DNA from: Circinella umbellata
Taxonomy: Eukaryota; Mucoromycota; Mucoromycetes; Mucorales; Lichtheimiaceae
Assembly (NCBI GenBank): GCA_025093555.1
Contig: JAIWNF010000007.1
Span: 682,001 to 746,000 of the forward strand
DNA: 64,000 bases
Direction of reading: 5' to 3'
The translations under genes and the position numbers were made by a program. The notes under the pieces are model-generated. The model saw only the letters and a list, made by a program, of their open reading frames with translations. It did not search any database and was not told the DNA's origin. Positions 48,152 to 60,800 of the stretch are shown one piece after another (within the stretch, counting starts at the first letter, position 1; each line of letters opens with the position of its first letter).

Positions 48152-50176
48152 TCAATCTTCATCATCATCATCCCCAAGGATTTCAGCAAGAATGTTTTCA
48201 ACGACTTGAGGTCGTGCAGCTTGTGGTGGTGGGAGCAAAGGAGCTTCATCGTCATTCATAAGACCGTCGACACCTACACGGTCTTCTTCACTACGGCCAT
48301 GATTTATAGAAATATTGGTATCACCCTCATCTATTCGTCGACGTCTAACTGAGACATACTCAGCTTCATCCGTTGAAAAAGTGTCCTCTGTGGTATCAAG
48401 ACCACGCTTTACACCCCGGACAGAAGGAGCTGCAACAGAAGGGCCTGGCACAGTGGTATTTTGATCCTGGATTGGCACAATGGCTTCACCATTTTCTTCA
48501 CTTTGACCATCTTGACTGTCAAGACTCTCGGAATCACCCTCATCCACACGTCGACGTACAACTGGAGCATACTCAACCTCATCCGTGGAAAAAGTGCTAT
48601 CATCAGTGGTATCAAGACCACGTTTAACACCCCGAACAGAAGGAGCTGCAACAGAAGAGTCTGGTTCAACAGCGGGATCTTGATAGGCAGGGATCAGCTC
48701 AGAGGCATCACCTTCTGCAAGTTCATCGGCACCTACATGAACTTCTTCATCTTCACTAGTGTCATCTTCTTCTTCAATAATCGGCAAGCTAGCCACAAAA
48801 GTAGCACAACGCTGTTTAACAGGTTGGAAAGTAGCTGCCTTTGAAAAGTCTAACTTAAAAGATAGAGCTTTTCCTTCATCATTGGCATCCTCAACCAAAG
48901 TGGAAGCATTTGTCATGGTAGGGAGGTCCGAAGACACACCTACAGAACTAGCATTACCAACAGTAGTATTGTTGGATTGGTCCAAAGACGGTAACATGTT
49001 GGTTGCAAGTGCATCAGATGCTGTGGAATCACCCACATCTTGCTCATGTTCAGAGGCCTCAGCTACAACAGCATCAGCAATTATTTCAAGACTAAAGTCG
49101 TCCGAATAATTATCAGTGCCATTTGCAGGAGTGTTTTCCTCTGGCATTGACTGCTCTTGTGCTGGTGGCATAAAAGCCAACGCAGCAGCAGTATGCATAG
49201 CATCAGTGATATTAAAACCAACTGTGCTTTCTTGTTGTACATGTTGATGTTCAAGTTCTTGTACGCGGCTATCCATGGATAGGGAATCACCACCAATATC
49301 CATGGCAACAGGACCAATCTCTCCAGCAGCTGCAAAAGGGATTTCATTGGAATCATCTACGAAAGAATCATCCATTTCCACATCACAATCAGGGAAAGGT
49401 GTTCCTGTTGGAGAAGAAGACAAAGTACCATCAAGTGCTAAGGAATCAGCGTCAGCTTCATTTTCCCATGATTGCACAACAGCATCGCGATTAACATCAA
49501 CAACAGGCATCGAAGATGAAGGCTCATCTTGATGTTGAACAGAAGCCGAAGCTTGGGCACTAGGACCTAAGTCCATGGCCGCGAACTGTTCGCACAAGAG
49601 ATCAACTGCATCAGGGAGCACAGTTGGCGATCTGTTTGAATGTGACTTTTTACGGTCATCATTACGACGGTGAGGAAAGATACCACGCAAGAGATCTTCC
49701 AATGTTTCATACACCTCCACATCAACAGGGTAGAAGTTCTTGGCGCCACCATTAGGTGTGTGAAATCTAATCCAATCATCGTGATTATACTTGAAATATG
49801 GAATAGGAGACTTTGGTTCTTCTCGGGTTTTGCCCACAACAGGCGGTTCACACAGCACACGCCGCAAACGAGAAACCTCCTCATAACGAGAAGCAACAAA
49901 TGCATAGTCGAGACTTGGCGGCAACGGCGAAACGAAAAATGGTCCCAATGACAAGCATTGTTCAACAATAAATGTGCGCAAAGGATTGCAACACGATGAA
50001 AAAGAGATGAATGCCACAAGGGCAAGAAATGCATAACTGCAAAACCACAGGAAGTGGAACAAATAATAGTAGTAGACAATGTTCAACGCAATGAGAGCGA
50101 AATAGCAGGCAAAAACAGCCAAACCGAAAGTAACGAAAGGCTCGTAACGGAAGGATTCTTCAAGTAGCCGGAACAT
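48152..50176 (-). CDS. Two-helix membrane protein with long acidic, repeat-containing tail; unknown function
   Basis: This is a 674-aa single coding exon, with ATG at 50176 (MFRLLEESFRYEP). The open frame extends upstream only through Phe/Leu-rich leader. Residues ~14-60 form two hydrophobic helices rich in Phe, Tyr and Ala. A conserved-looking cytosolic block follows (DYAFVASRYEEVSRLRRVL … YFKYNHDDWIRFHTPNGG … YETLEDLLRGIFPHRR). The remaining ~450 residues are Asp/Glu/Ser-rich and disordered. The tail holds two copies of an ~40-aa unit (SVAAPSVRGVKRGLDTT … RRRVDEGD / RRRRIDEGD), with basic patches that could be nuclear-localisation signals. It ends ILGDDDDED. I recognise no family. The transcript appears to continue through the exon array on its 3' side. 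Confidence 0.8.
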   Translation of the reverse strand: MFRLLEESFRYEPFVTFGLAVFACYFALIALNIVYYYYLFHFLWFCSYAFLALVAFISFSSCCNPLRTFIVEQCLSLGPFFVSPLPPSLDYAFVASRYEEVSRLRRVLCEPPVVGKTREEPKSPIPYFKYNHDDWIRFHTPNGGAKNFYPVDVEVYETLEDLLRGIFPHRRNDDRKKSHSNRSPTVLPDAVDLLCEQFAAMDLGPSAQASASVQHQDEPSSSMPVVDVNRDAVVQSWENEADADSLALDGTLSSSPTGTPFPDCDVEMDDSFVDDSNEIPFAAAGEIGPVAMDIGGDSLSMDSRVQELEHQHVQQESTVGFNITDAMHTAAALAFMPPAQEQSMPEENTPANGTDNYSDDFSLEIIADAVVAEASEHEQDVGDSTASDALATNMLPSLDQSNNTTVGNASSVGVSSDLPTMTNASTLVEDANDEGKALSFKLDFSKAATFQPVKQRCATFVASLPIIEEEDDTSEDEEVHVGADELAEGDASELIPAYQDPAVEPDSSVAAPSVRGVKRGLDTTDDSTFSTDEVEYAPVVRRRVDEGDSESLDSQDGQSEENGEAIVPIQDQNTTVPGPSVAAPSVRGVKRGLDTTEDTFSTDEAEYVSVRRRRIDEGDTNISINHGRSEEDRVGVDGLMNDDEAPLLPPPQAARPQVVENILAEILGDDDDED
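48336..48657 (-). repeat. Coding tandem duplication in the acidic tail
   Basis: Two units at about 48336-48441 and 48545-48657 are near-identical at DNA level (for example TGGTATCAAGACCACG in both) and encode the same ~40-aa segment. A less related linker lies between them. Confidence 0.9.
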
Positions 50177-50309
50177 AAGTAAAAAAGTAAAAAAAAAAAG
50201 AGGCTCTGAGGGGTAAAGAAGAAGAAAAAAGAAAATGAGAGAACAGGATACATTTTGATTTAGAAAAAAAAAACCATGTGATTCCTCATTAGGCAATTTT
50301 TTTTTTTAC

Positions 50310-50830
50310 TTTTTAACATATTTTTCGGGTCATGGTACTATGTAAGCGTATAGAGCGTGAATGTGTTTAATAAAAGTAAAAAAGTTGCAGTAGCAACATT
50401 GTTATTGAGATGGAATGACGCGACCTAATCTTTGTTTGTCCCGGAATGCTCAGTTCCTGTAGAATTTACAGCCAAGTCTATTTTTTTTTACTTTAAGGAA
50501 TGAACTTTTTTTTTTCTTTTTCCCAATTTCCTTTTTTGTTCATGTTTTTTTTCGCGTCATGCTACTATGAGCGTGTAAAAAACATGAGTGTTCATAATAA
50601 AGGTGAAGAAGTGGCAGTGGGAACATTGTTGTAGAGATGGAATGACACAACTTAATCTTTATTTGTCAGTTTCTGTAGAATTTACATTTTTGTCTAATTT
50701 TTTTATTCTAAGGAATGGCCGTTTTCTTTTTTTTTTTATATATTTTTTGTGTCATGGTATTATGGGTCTGTCAGAGCGTGAATACCTTTAATAAAAGCTA
50801 CAGTAGCATGAATTAATACAACTTAATTTT
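50310..50830. repeat. Three imperfect ~210-bp tandem repeats upstream of the acidic protein gene
   Basis: Each unit begins near GGTCATGGTACTATG / CGTCATGCTACTATG / TGTCATGGTATTATG (about 50330, 50555 and 50750). It continues through a GAGCGTGAAT-like string, TTTAATAAAAG, and GAGATGGAATGACGC/CA followed by AATCTTTRTTTGTC. The third copy is shortened. They sit in the promoter region of the minus-strand gene. Confidence 0.8.
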
Positions 50831-52080
50831 AGTTTCCCACGCATTGTGATACCAGAAGCATATTATTTATAGATAAATAATACGTAATAATGATCTATTG
50901 CATATACATGAAAACACGATGGAATATGAAGAATTTTAACATAGTACATATGTCATTTCAAATGGTTTTGTAGTTGCGGCGTTTAATAGAAGAAATGTTA
51001 GGCGTCAACAGTCTTGAAATATCTTCCAACCAACTGTTTGATTTGTATGTAAAACGATTTTCTAATATTATCTAAAAAAGTCCATTTGTTTTATACAACT
51101 TATAAATTGAGTAAACCAAAAACAGAGGCCATCTCATATATATAAATATATATATTAATAAGCTACTTCTTTCCTTCCTAAATATACATGTAAAACTGTT
51201 ATCCCTACATAATCAAAGTTTCATAAAAGACATTTACATGCTCAAAGTAGATATACTCATTTTAATTACTTAATCGATCATACCATTAATATCGATCAAA
51301 ACATAATCAAACAATCGTGAAAGGGTATGGTATACAATAATGTGTTCGGCCTTTTAGACTAGAATAAACAAAAAAGTGTTATGAATGCAACCTTTAAATA
51401 AAATCTTGATATACTTGATAAAATCGACCAGTAAGTGGCCCTTATCTAAGAAATCTTATAATAAAGATTATAGAATATATTTTATAGAAGTATATGACCA
51501 AGCTAACCAAGAATATCCAAAGATTGTGAAATCAACTGGAGAATAAGTGAGTATGATATATAAATAAATGTAAACAGGAGTAGCCTACATTCAGTTAATT
51601 GTTTAATTGTTGTTTGTGTTTTTTCACTTGGTGTATGACCTAATAAATTGAATGCGAATGATAATAACAAATAAACAGATAATGACTCAAACAACTTGAT
51701 GATGTATGGCAAAAAGGTTATTATTCTTGATGTTGTATTAGGGAATGTTGAAACATTCAAAATAAATTTGCTTATGATTATAAGCTTGATTTGTATATTA
51801 TCCCTATAAGCATTAACCGCCTATTTCCGTAATTATAGTAGCTGCAAATAAATAATTCCACAGTTTGCAGCTTTGTCAAATCGCCCTTTTTTATTGGCTC
51901 AAATAGCAATTCTTTAAGATGATTGGACGTGCTTTTTTATGCCGAATGAAGTGGCTTGTTTTTCAAAAAAATGGATCCCGAGAGGAAAAAGGGAGAATTT
52001 CCAGTTCACCCTTTGATTTTTATTTTTTTTTTATTTTTTATATAACAACCACCTTTTTTTAAGGAACCAAATATCAAAAA
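50831..52080. other. Gene-free interval and EBP1 promoter
   Basis: AT-rich with no supportable open frames. A TTTTTATATAAC stretch near 52035 lies about 45 bases before the EBP1 start. Confidence 0.35.
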
Positions 52081-53851
52081 ATGTCAGCAGCAATGGAAGT
52101 AGCCATGACCAATTATACGCCGTCAAAATTTGCGGCTGATAATGCATTGACCGATGTTGATGTAGTTGAAAAATATAAACTTTCGGCTAATATCGTTAAT
52201 GGTAAAAAAAAAAAAGATAGATCTGTTATTTTTTATGATAAAAATGAAACACGTTAAAAACCTTAGATCGATTAACCTTTGCTTTTTATATTTATTTTTT
52301 CAGCCGTGTTGCCACAAGTTCTCAGTAAAGTAGCTGTTGGCATTTCAGTCTGTGATCTTTGTCAATATGGTGATGATCTTATTTCGGCCTATGTAAGTTT
52401 TATTTTTATATCTCATTTACGTTTTTTTTACAAGATATATGGATATGTTTATACACATTTATACTTGATATAGTAGTCATCATGGTAATAATAATTGTAA
52501 TGATTATAATCTGCTAACATAGGCTGATGGTATGTACAAATCAATGGAACGTGGTATTGCTGTACCTACTTGTGTATCTGTTAACAACTATGTACAATAC
52601 ATGTCCCCTCTTGCTGATACTGATTATAATTTACAACCTGGTGATGTCGTTAAAATGTACGTATATATTTATATAAGGGGGAAAAGATCATAATTATAAA
52701 TTAAGAGGAAAGAGAATCTTGTTTATTTACTTATACTTTTGTTATTACATAGTGAATTGGGTGCCCATATTAATGGATACATTGCTACCGCTGCACATAC
52801 ACTCGTTGTCAACCCCAACCCTCAACAACCTATTCAAGGTCCAGCTGCTGATGTTATTTGTGCAGCCTATTGTGCTCAAGAAGCTGCATTGCGCTTATTG
52901 AGACCAGGTGTCAAAGCTTCTGAAATCACACGTGCTATTACCGAAGTTGGTCTTTATTATCGCTGTCAACCTGTTGAGGGTACCTATTCGTCCCCCATGA
53001 AACGTTTCGTTCTTCGTGCAGGCAAAGATATTGAAAACCGATTCGCTACTGATATGTTCGTTGATGATTTGGAAAAATATGATTTTGAAATTGAAGCCAA
53101 TCAAGTATATCAATTGAATATTGTCATGACAACAGGTGATGGTAAAACTAAGCCTGCAGAAGATAAACCATGTGTTTTCCAACGGGATGTTAACAAGTCA
53201 TACCAATTAAAAATGAAGGCTGCTAGAACTGCTTATAATGAAATTAATGCCAAACACTCTGTCTTCCCCTTTGCATCCCGGTAAGTAAATTTCTCTTCTT
53301 TTTTGGAAAGCTATGTATTTATACTCATATTAAGAGAACTGGATAAATAGTACTTAAGAAAAGGGAAAATAACTAAATTGATTTATAACCATGTAGATCT
53401 TTGTCCACCAATCAAGCACGTCTTGGTTTAACATCGCTTGTTCAACATGAACTTATTACACCTTATACACCTATGCGTACAGGACAAAAATCAGATATTG
53501 TTGCACAATTCAAACTTACAGTCTTGGTAACTCCCAAGGGGTTGATTCGTACTACTTTGCCCATGGCACTTCCTTATGTTCATTCACAATACAGCATACC
53601 AGAACAAACCGCTACTTCTCAAATTCTTGCTTCAGAACTTCCAATGGAAATTATTAAAGCTGTCAATGAAAAGTCATTACCTCAAGTAAATATCAACTTT
53701 GGTGAACATCGTATAGCGGTATGTATTCACACACACACACACATATATATATATTATGAGGAGAGAAAGATATAGTAATATTCAATTTATTAACTTCATA
53801 ATGATATTTATTTATTATTAATAATAGGTCGAAGATGTGGATATGGCATAA
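52081..53851 (+). CDS. EBP1/PA2G4-like proliferation-associated protein
   Basis: Six exons (52081-52201, 52304-52392, 52523-52656, 52753-53280, 53397-53718, 53828-53851) encode 405 aa. The family has the pita-bread fold of methionine aminopeptidase without enzymatic activity. It binds the ribosome near the exit tunnel and affects growth. Seen: DVVEKYKLSANIVN, VGISVCDLCQYGDDLI, the family block GIAVPTCVSVNNYVQYMSPL, ELGAHINGYIATAAHTLVV, RPGVKASEITRAITEV and NIVMTTGDGKTKP. The C-terminus carries a Lys-rich piece and IRTTLPMALPYVHSQYSIP. The metal ligands of true aminopeptidases are not all kept. The length fits the family (human about 394 aa). Confidence 0.95.
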
Positions 53852-54245
53852 AAAGCTACTTAATTTTTTCTATTACTTTATTAGCATTTGTCTTAAAAGA
53901 CACCCATTCACACAAAACACACCTACGCAAACATACACTCCTTTTATATTATATTTCTGTATATATACGTTAGACCACCAAAATTACTCATAATTTTTCT
54001 CTTTTCTTCTTTTCTCTCTCTCTCTCTCTCTTTTTGTCTCTGCATCCATTCAACAAAGCTGTATTATTTCGCCTGAATTAAATATTATTATTTTTTTTTC
54101 TCATAATTGAATTTCGTGTTTTATGTGTTTTATATTTGGGTGATGATAATAATTGTTTCATAGTATTATAAATTAATTTATTCTCACCCTTTATATAATA
54201 AGTTATTTACTTAATAAACTACAGTGTTTTGCATTTGAAAATATA
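53852..54245. other. EBP1 3' flank
   Basis: T/C-rich sequence with a CT microsatellite at about 54012-54030. Nothing else is visible. Confidence 0.4.
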
Positions 54246-55817
54246 GGATTACATACACTTATTTGGGATCTATCATCACAAAGTTCTATCGACTGTAGTT
54301 TAATTGCCCGTTCATGGGTATACTTTATTAAACATCAATGTAATTACTGGGATATCAATATAAAAACAACATCTAAAAAGTTCACGAAAACATAGCTATA
54401 TATTATAGCATTTAAATCAAAATAAAATAAGTTGCTGGTATTGATGTAACCTCGTGACAATCAATGTTCTGGGTGCGCATATTTACAAAATCGATTTATA
54501 AAACGCAATATCGACACCATGTTAAGGGACTTTGGCGAACTTTTTAAATATGTTAAAACTCAAGTTTGACAGGTTATGATAGTTACAGTTTTAACAGTGG
54601 ACACGGTAATTAAATAGATGAGAAATAAAAATGTAGCACAGAAGAAATAAGTTGCTATGTAACCATATTGCTATGATTCAAAGAATTATGTTTTTTCTAT
54701 TTTTTTATTCTTTGTATAAGCTAGCTGCTAAAGTTCTCCATTATTGAACATAATGTATTTAGTCTATTAAAAGCGCAGCTTTACATACATTCAGATTATT
54801 GCTTGAAAACAGAAAATGCATATTCCGCATGAACCTCTTTACACCTTCATTTCTTGAAAGAAGATGGACCAGTTGCCAAAAAAAAAAAGAGTGACCACTA
54901 AAAGTCGTGTCATCCCCTATGACTGTGCTTACTTTGACTTCAGTGTCTTTGGTTGTGCTATTGAAATGCTGCACTACTATCCTGTCTCGTTTTTGTTTGA
55001 GTTTACCATATTTTATTATAGAGTTCAAAAAAGATTTTGAACGTGTACCTCTACGTACCCTTTTTTTTTCAATAGCTTCTAGGAGGGCTTCATAATAATA
55101 AGATTATATATGTATATAGCAGATATTAATCTTATTTACGAGCAAGTTGGTCATAACTATCTCTTATTTTAGTACTAAATCCGTGTCAACAGCAATCCAC
55201 TCGCCTTTTTCTTTAAAAAAAAGAAGCGAAGGTGTAAAACGGGTTCACGCGGAATATGCAACATTTTCTGTTTTCAAGCAATAATCTGAATGTACGTAAA
55301 GCTGCGCTTCTAATATGCTAAATACATTATGTTCAATAATGGAGAACTTTAGCAGCTAGGTTATACAAAGAATAAAAAATAGAAAAGACACGATTCTTTG
55401 AAACATAGCAATATGGTTACATAGCAACTTATTTCTTCTGTGCTACATTTTTATTTCTCATCTATTTAATTACCGTGTCCACTGTTAAAACTGTAACTAT
55501 CATAACCTGCCAAACTTGAGTTAAAAATATCGCCAAAGTTCCTTAACATGGTGTCGATATTGTGTTTTATAAATCGATTTTGTAAATATGCGCACCCAGA
55601 ACATTGATTGTCACGAGATTACATCAATGCCAGTAACTTATTTTATTTTGATTTAAATGCTATATAGCTCTGTTTTCGTGAACTTTTTAGATGTTGTTTT
55701 TATATTGATATCCCAGTAATTACATTGATGTTTAATAAAGTATACCCATGAACGGACAATTATACTACAGTCGATAGAGCTTTGTGATGATAGATCCCAA
55801 ATAAGTGTATTTAATCC
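54246..55817. repeat. Long imperfect inverted repeat (arms ~600 bp, spacer ~355 bp)
   Basis: The left arm, about 54246-54860, is the reverse complement of the right arm, about 55217-55817, with few mismatches and small indels. Matching landmarks include CACTTATTTGGGATC (left) with GATCCCAAATAAGTG (right), TTCTGGGTGCGCAT with ATGCGCACCCAGAA, and CAGATTATTGCTTGAAAACAG with its complement near 55279. The spacer has no transposase-like frame. No obvious target-site duplication flanks it. It lies between EBP1 and MED27, and its right end is about 110 bases before the MED27 start. Confidence 0.92.
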
Positions 55818-55926
55818 TTCCGTTTTTTATGTTTCTATTGTACAGATATAAAATTATAAAATCAAAAATGTGGTAAGCGGAGACAATAATCTCCCCTTTT
55901 CCCCCTTTATTGCCAGATATAACACC

Positions 55927-57456
55927 ATGACAGATACTTCTCGATCACTTGGAGAAATCGAACAAGACATTGTTAAAATAAATGAAACCTTAGCAACTGT
56001 TAGTTTTTTTTAAAGAAAAAAAAAACTTCTGGGAAGAAAAAAACTAAAGTTTTTATTTATTTCATTTGGTGTTGTTTGTTTCTCTAGATCTCCGAAGTAC
56101 GTTCAGCATTAAAAGACTTCACTTCTTTAGTTCTACAAGAAACAAAGGGTCCTAATTATGTTCATGCATTTAGCGATCGACTCAATCATGTGAAAAGAGG
56201 ATTAAATCGACTTGCTGCTGAAAGTGAAGTACTCAAAGGTATTTATACATTACATATAATGGATATTACTCATGGACCACATTCTTTCGAATCTAATATG
56301 TATGTATAAAATACGCATTATTATTAGGTGGACTTTCATACGCGCAAGTGGCTGCCAATAAGACATATCATTGGCCTACTATAAAAAAGTAAGAATTTCT
56401 ATAGTTCAAGATGAATAAAAAAATATTAAGTAGAATATATGTGTATATAATTTGTAGTGCTGTAGAAAATAATGCTGCTGCTGAGGAACGAAGACAAGCA
56501 GAAAATAATGCTGGTCGACCTAAAGATCCTTGTTTGGTTATTAAAAAGAATACAGATCAAGCATTAAAACAACTTTCACATGTTGTTTTAGAAAAAAAAT
56601 CACTTTCGACGACACCAAAGTATGTTATTATAATTTTATATAATTGGATGAGATGTTAATATGTTAATATAATCAAGTAATTATATACTAATAATAATAA
56701 TTGTAATAATAATAGCTATATCACTACACAAATTAATGAATGGCTGGCCCATGAAAAACCTAATCATGTAGAATTATCTGTTCATTTTGATAAACCAGAA
56801 TGTGATACGGTGTCAGGATCATCTTGTAGTTTCACTGTAAGTTATAATTACTATTATTATTGATCACTATATATTATCATATGAAAAGGTGATAATAATC
56901 AAATTATGATTTATAGGTTACTGTACTCAAGGCATTAACTGCAACTCTTGAAGTAGATTATTATCGTGCGTCTGATACAATCACATTTCATCGATATGAA
57001 GTGAATAGCTCAACAAATGTAAGTTTTTTATGAAAAAAAGTGCCTATATTGTCAACCACTGATATTTATATTGGTTGTCTTTATCTACAATATATTTAGA
57101 GACATCCTCATCAGGAACAACCTTTAGTATTTCAAAAATTAAATGTACTAGCAGATATGGCATTTCAAGATATGAGTGTATTACCAGCAAGAGAAGCCAT
57201 ATCAAGTATATTGCATTGGATTGCAAGTTATTACAATTTATTCACTGAACCATGTTTTCGATGTCATCGACGATTACAGTTTGATTCACCCCATTATAAA
57301 TATCTACCTCCCATGGTAAGAACATGGATACGAAGAAAAGTAGATTATATGGAACCAGATCGTGAAATGCCACAGGCCTATACAACGGCTGGTATTGCAT
57401 ATCATATGCTATGTTTTGTTGCTGCGACAAAAGTTGCATCCAAAGTAGCTCAATAA
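55927..57456 (+). CDS. med27: Mediator complex subunit 27
   Basis: A multi-exon gene of about eight exons, from ATG 55927 (MTDTSRSLGEIEQDIVKI) to the stop ending at 57456. MED27 belongs to the tail/upper region of Mediator in RNA polymerase II transcription. The N-terminal half is helical (SALKDFTSLVLQETKGPN, then HVKRGLNRLAAESEVLKG). The C-terminus carries the diagnostic Cys/His signature FTEPCFRCHRRLQFDSPHYK, then YLPPMVRTW and QAYTTAGIAYHMLCFVA, corresponding to the Med27 C-terminal zinc-binding-like motif. The first intron uses a GTTAGT donor. The promoter overlaps the end of the inverted repeat. Confidence 0.93.
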
Positions 57457-57895
57457 TTTATGAATAATAAATAAAATGTACACTGCTACTACTACTAGTA
57501 TTTATTTTTTATCATTCTTATAGCACAAAGTAAAAGGTTGTTGGTTTTTTGTCTTTGTGTTACTATGCGAGTAAAATTTATTACTACGACTGTCCGCTGT
57601 CTTCCTCGTTTCTTTTTTTTTAAAAAAACATACTCAAAAATAGAGTTATGCTGTTCGAATTCAAGTTACATGAACAAAAGAATGACAATGCAATGCAAGT
57701 TGATAGGGTTTTTACTGTAAAAAACCTGAAAGGTATTATTATCATTAAATAAATGAAGCTCTTGAGAATTGTCCATAAATCTCATTCCCGATTTTGACAC
57801 ACGAATACCTAAAACGCGTGCTTTTGATAGTAATAATAACAGTAATAAACGCGTATTTATTTTTATAATAACAATATGTAGAACCAATCGAATAC
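57457..57895. other. Intergenic region between MED27 and the cullin gene
   Basis: About 440 bases. Short open frames on both strands are AT-driven. It presumably holds the cullin promoter, and the cullin could have an extra 5' exon here. Confidence 0.35.
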
Positions 57896-60800
57896 ATGTC
57901 TCAAGACTCGTATTTTGAAACAGCTTGGGAAAATCTTCGCTTACTTATTACTTCAATATTAGAAGGTAAAAGTAAACATTTGCTAAATATTCAAACTGCT
58001 TATGAAGTAACTATCATCTTGTTCTTATTATTATCATGCAAGTCTTTTTTTTCCTTTCAATTTATCCGTTACTTGACCAAAGTATATAAAATTCTTTCAT
58101 TTAGCTCGGTACAAATATTTGTCAATGTGGTAAAGCGGAAAAACTATATCTTCGATTAAAAAATGAGCTCGTTGCTTACTTTGTAGATCAAACTGATTTT
58201 TGGAAAACGTAAGTTTAAAAATTATATATATGCGTATCAAATAAATTGTTTCATAAAATTATTCTTATTATCTATTATAGAATGGCTCTATCTAACGATG
58301 ATTTCCTTGGTTATCTTAATACTACTTGGCTTGAGAAAAAAGATCAATTGGTAGATGAATATTTTGTTGTATCTATTGCTTATTAAAATACAATTCGAAG
58401 AAGTAACTAATAATATAGTTATATATATAGAAACAAATCAGTCAAATACTTTCTGAATTGGATCGTAGTTATGTTATAAGGAATACACCTTATCGTTCAA
58501 TAGTGTAAGTTGCTCAATCTATTCTTTTCTTCTTTCGATAAACTACATCTAATGTACATACGTGATCTCTTGTTATTTAGTGATCTGGGGATCAGTTTTT
58601 TCAATAAATATATCGTACAACAAAGCATGGTCAAGGAGCGTTTACTTACTAACTTGTTGTTATTAATGAGATATGACAGGTGAAAAATCCCACTGTGAAA
58701 CAATAAACAATAATAGCAAGATGAAAAATTGAATTTATTATTTTATATATATGTTATTAGAATGGGTCGAAGGGTCGATATTAATCTTTTAAATTCAATT
58801 ACACAAATGTTGCAAGAACTTGGGCTTTATAAAAATGACTTTGAACCAAGACTATTGACAAGCATGACTAATTTTTATGAACAAGAAGCACGACGATTGA
58901 TATCGAAACTTTCAGTTTCGGATTACATTAAATATACCGAACATCAGTTTGAATTTGAAGAATCAGATCATCAGGTATATTTGTTTTTAAGTACTAGGCA
59001 CAAATTATCTAAAATTGTACTCGACAAGTGGATCCTTGACAACTTGGAAACTCTGGTAACAAATGGTAATATATACTTGGTTAGATGTGTGTTTTGTGGG
59101 AATTAAGATTTATAACTGATATTAACAGTGATAATATGATGTACACTCTAATTTAAAATAGGCTTATATCGTATGCTAGATTTGAGTGATACTCGATCAC
59201 TTCAAATGTTATATTATGTGTCCACGTCTGAAAAATTATCCGTCATATGCCAATCACTTGTCTCTTATATCAAGGTACTATCGCATATATATTTATATAT
59301 TACTTTATTACACTTTTACTGTAATAATAAACGAATCCTTTACGCTCTTTAGGAGCGTGGTGTCACATTTTTTAACAAAGAGCATTATTCTGTAAACAAA
59401 AGCAAAAACCATGATATACTGCTAGTAAAATATATTCTCAAGTTTAAAAACAAATTGGAAACCCTTGTAAATAATATAATGAACCAAGACGAAATTGTTT
59501 TAGGATCAATAAATGATGGGTTTAGACAGCTTATCATCGATCATGAACAAAATATATGTCGGTCATTGATTGAGTTTATGGATGCAAAGTTACGTTCGTT
59601 TGAGCTTATTGATGAGGTACGTAATAAGCAATATAAATATTGGCAGTAAATGTTACTATCTATTATGAATACGCAATGTTTTATATTTATAACTCTATAT
59701 CAATATACAGGAGAACAAAAAGGCAAAAGTTATTGAAAATACTTGTCATCAAATGGTATCCTTATTTCGATTTTTACAAGGTTAGTTATTAGTAAACATG
59801 TATGGTTTACTGTATATTTTTACTTTAATAAAGCGACAAATAAAGAATTGCATTATACGTACTAACAAATAATTTTAAATAGATAAAGATGTATTTGAAA
59901 ATAGTTATCGTATCTCTCTCTCAGAACGACTTTTATCACATTGCACATATATTGAACATGAAAAAATCATTCTTAAAATTTTAGCATCTGGTACATGAGT
60001 TTTTTTTTTTATTTTTATTGTTATTATCAACTCTACAATTATAATAATACTAATAGAAGTAATTTACTGTATATAAAAAATAGCATGTGGTCCAGAATAT
60101 ACAGAGAAAATGGAGTCGATGATCAGAGATGTTGATATATCAAAACAACTTTATTATGAAGAATTTACAGTAAGGCCTTACTATAATAATAATGTTAATG
60201 ATAGTAGCAATAGCATTAACAAACCAAACCAAACCAAACTTATTTAATAACTCACAATTGCTATTATAATTTATGTTAAATATTTATAGAAAAATCGGAA
60301 TACACCTGCTGATAGTAATATACACATTCTCACACTTTCGAAAGCAACATGGTCATTTACAGTTTCGATACCAACAAAGGAAATACAATCATCATCAATA
60401 ATAATGCCATCTGAGGTAGCTACAATAATTTACATTTATTAAACATGGTACCAATATTATTATTAATAATCTATCAAAATAGATTGTATCGCACCTTGAT
60501 TCGTATCGCGATTTTTATGTCGAAAAATTCAAGCAAAAAAAATTACAATGGGTCTCTTCTTTGGGAACAGTTATATTGACTGGCAGCTTTGATTCTGGGC
60601 CGAAAACAATTGTGTCTAATTATACCCAGGCAAAAACTCTTCTATTATTCAATGATATTAATAAAAAATCTTGGACTCTGGAAGAAATTGCATTCAAATT
60701 ATCTATAGGTAAGTATATTATATCTCTTTAGTGACTCTCTGTCTCTATTATATTACGTAATTATTATTACTACGACTACTCACTAACTGGCGTAATATAA

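Noticed and set aside
54759..55095. Small frames inside the inverted repeat and its spacer
   Set aside because: Frames on opposite strands mirror each other because of the palindrome. No transposase or RNA-binding motifs are present.
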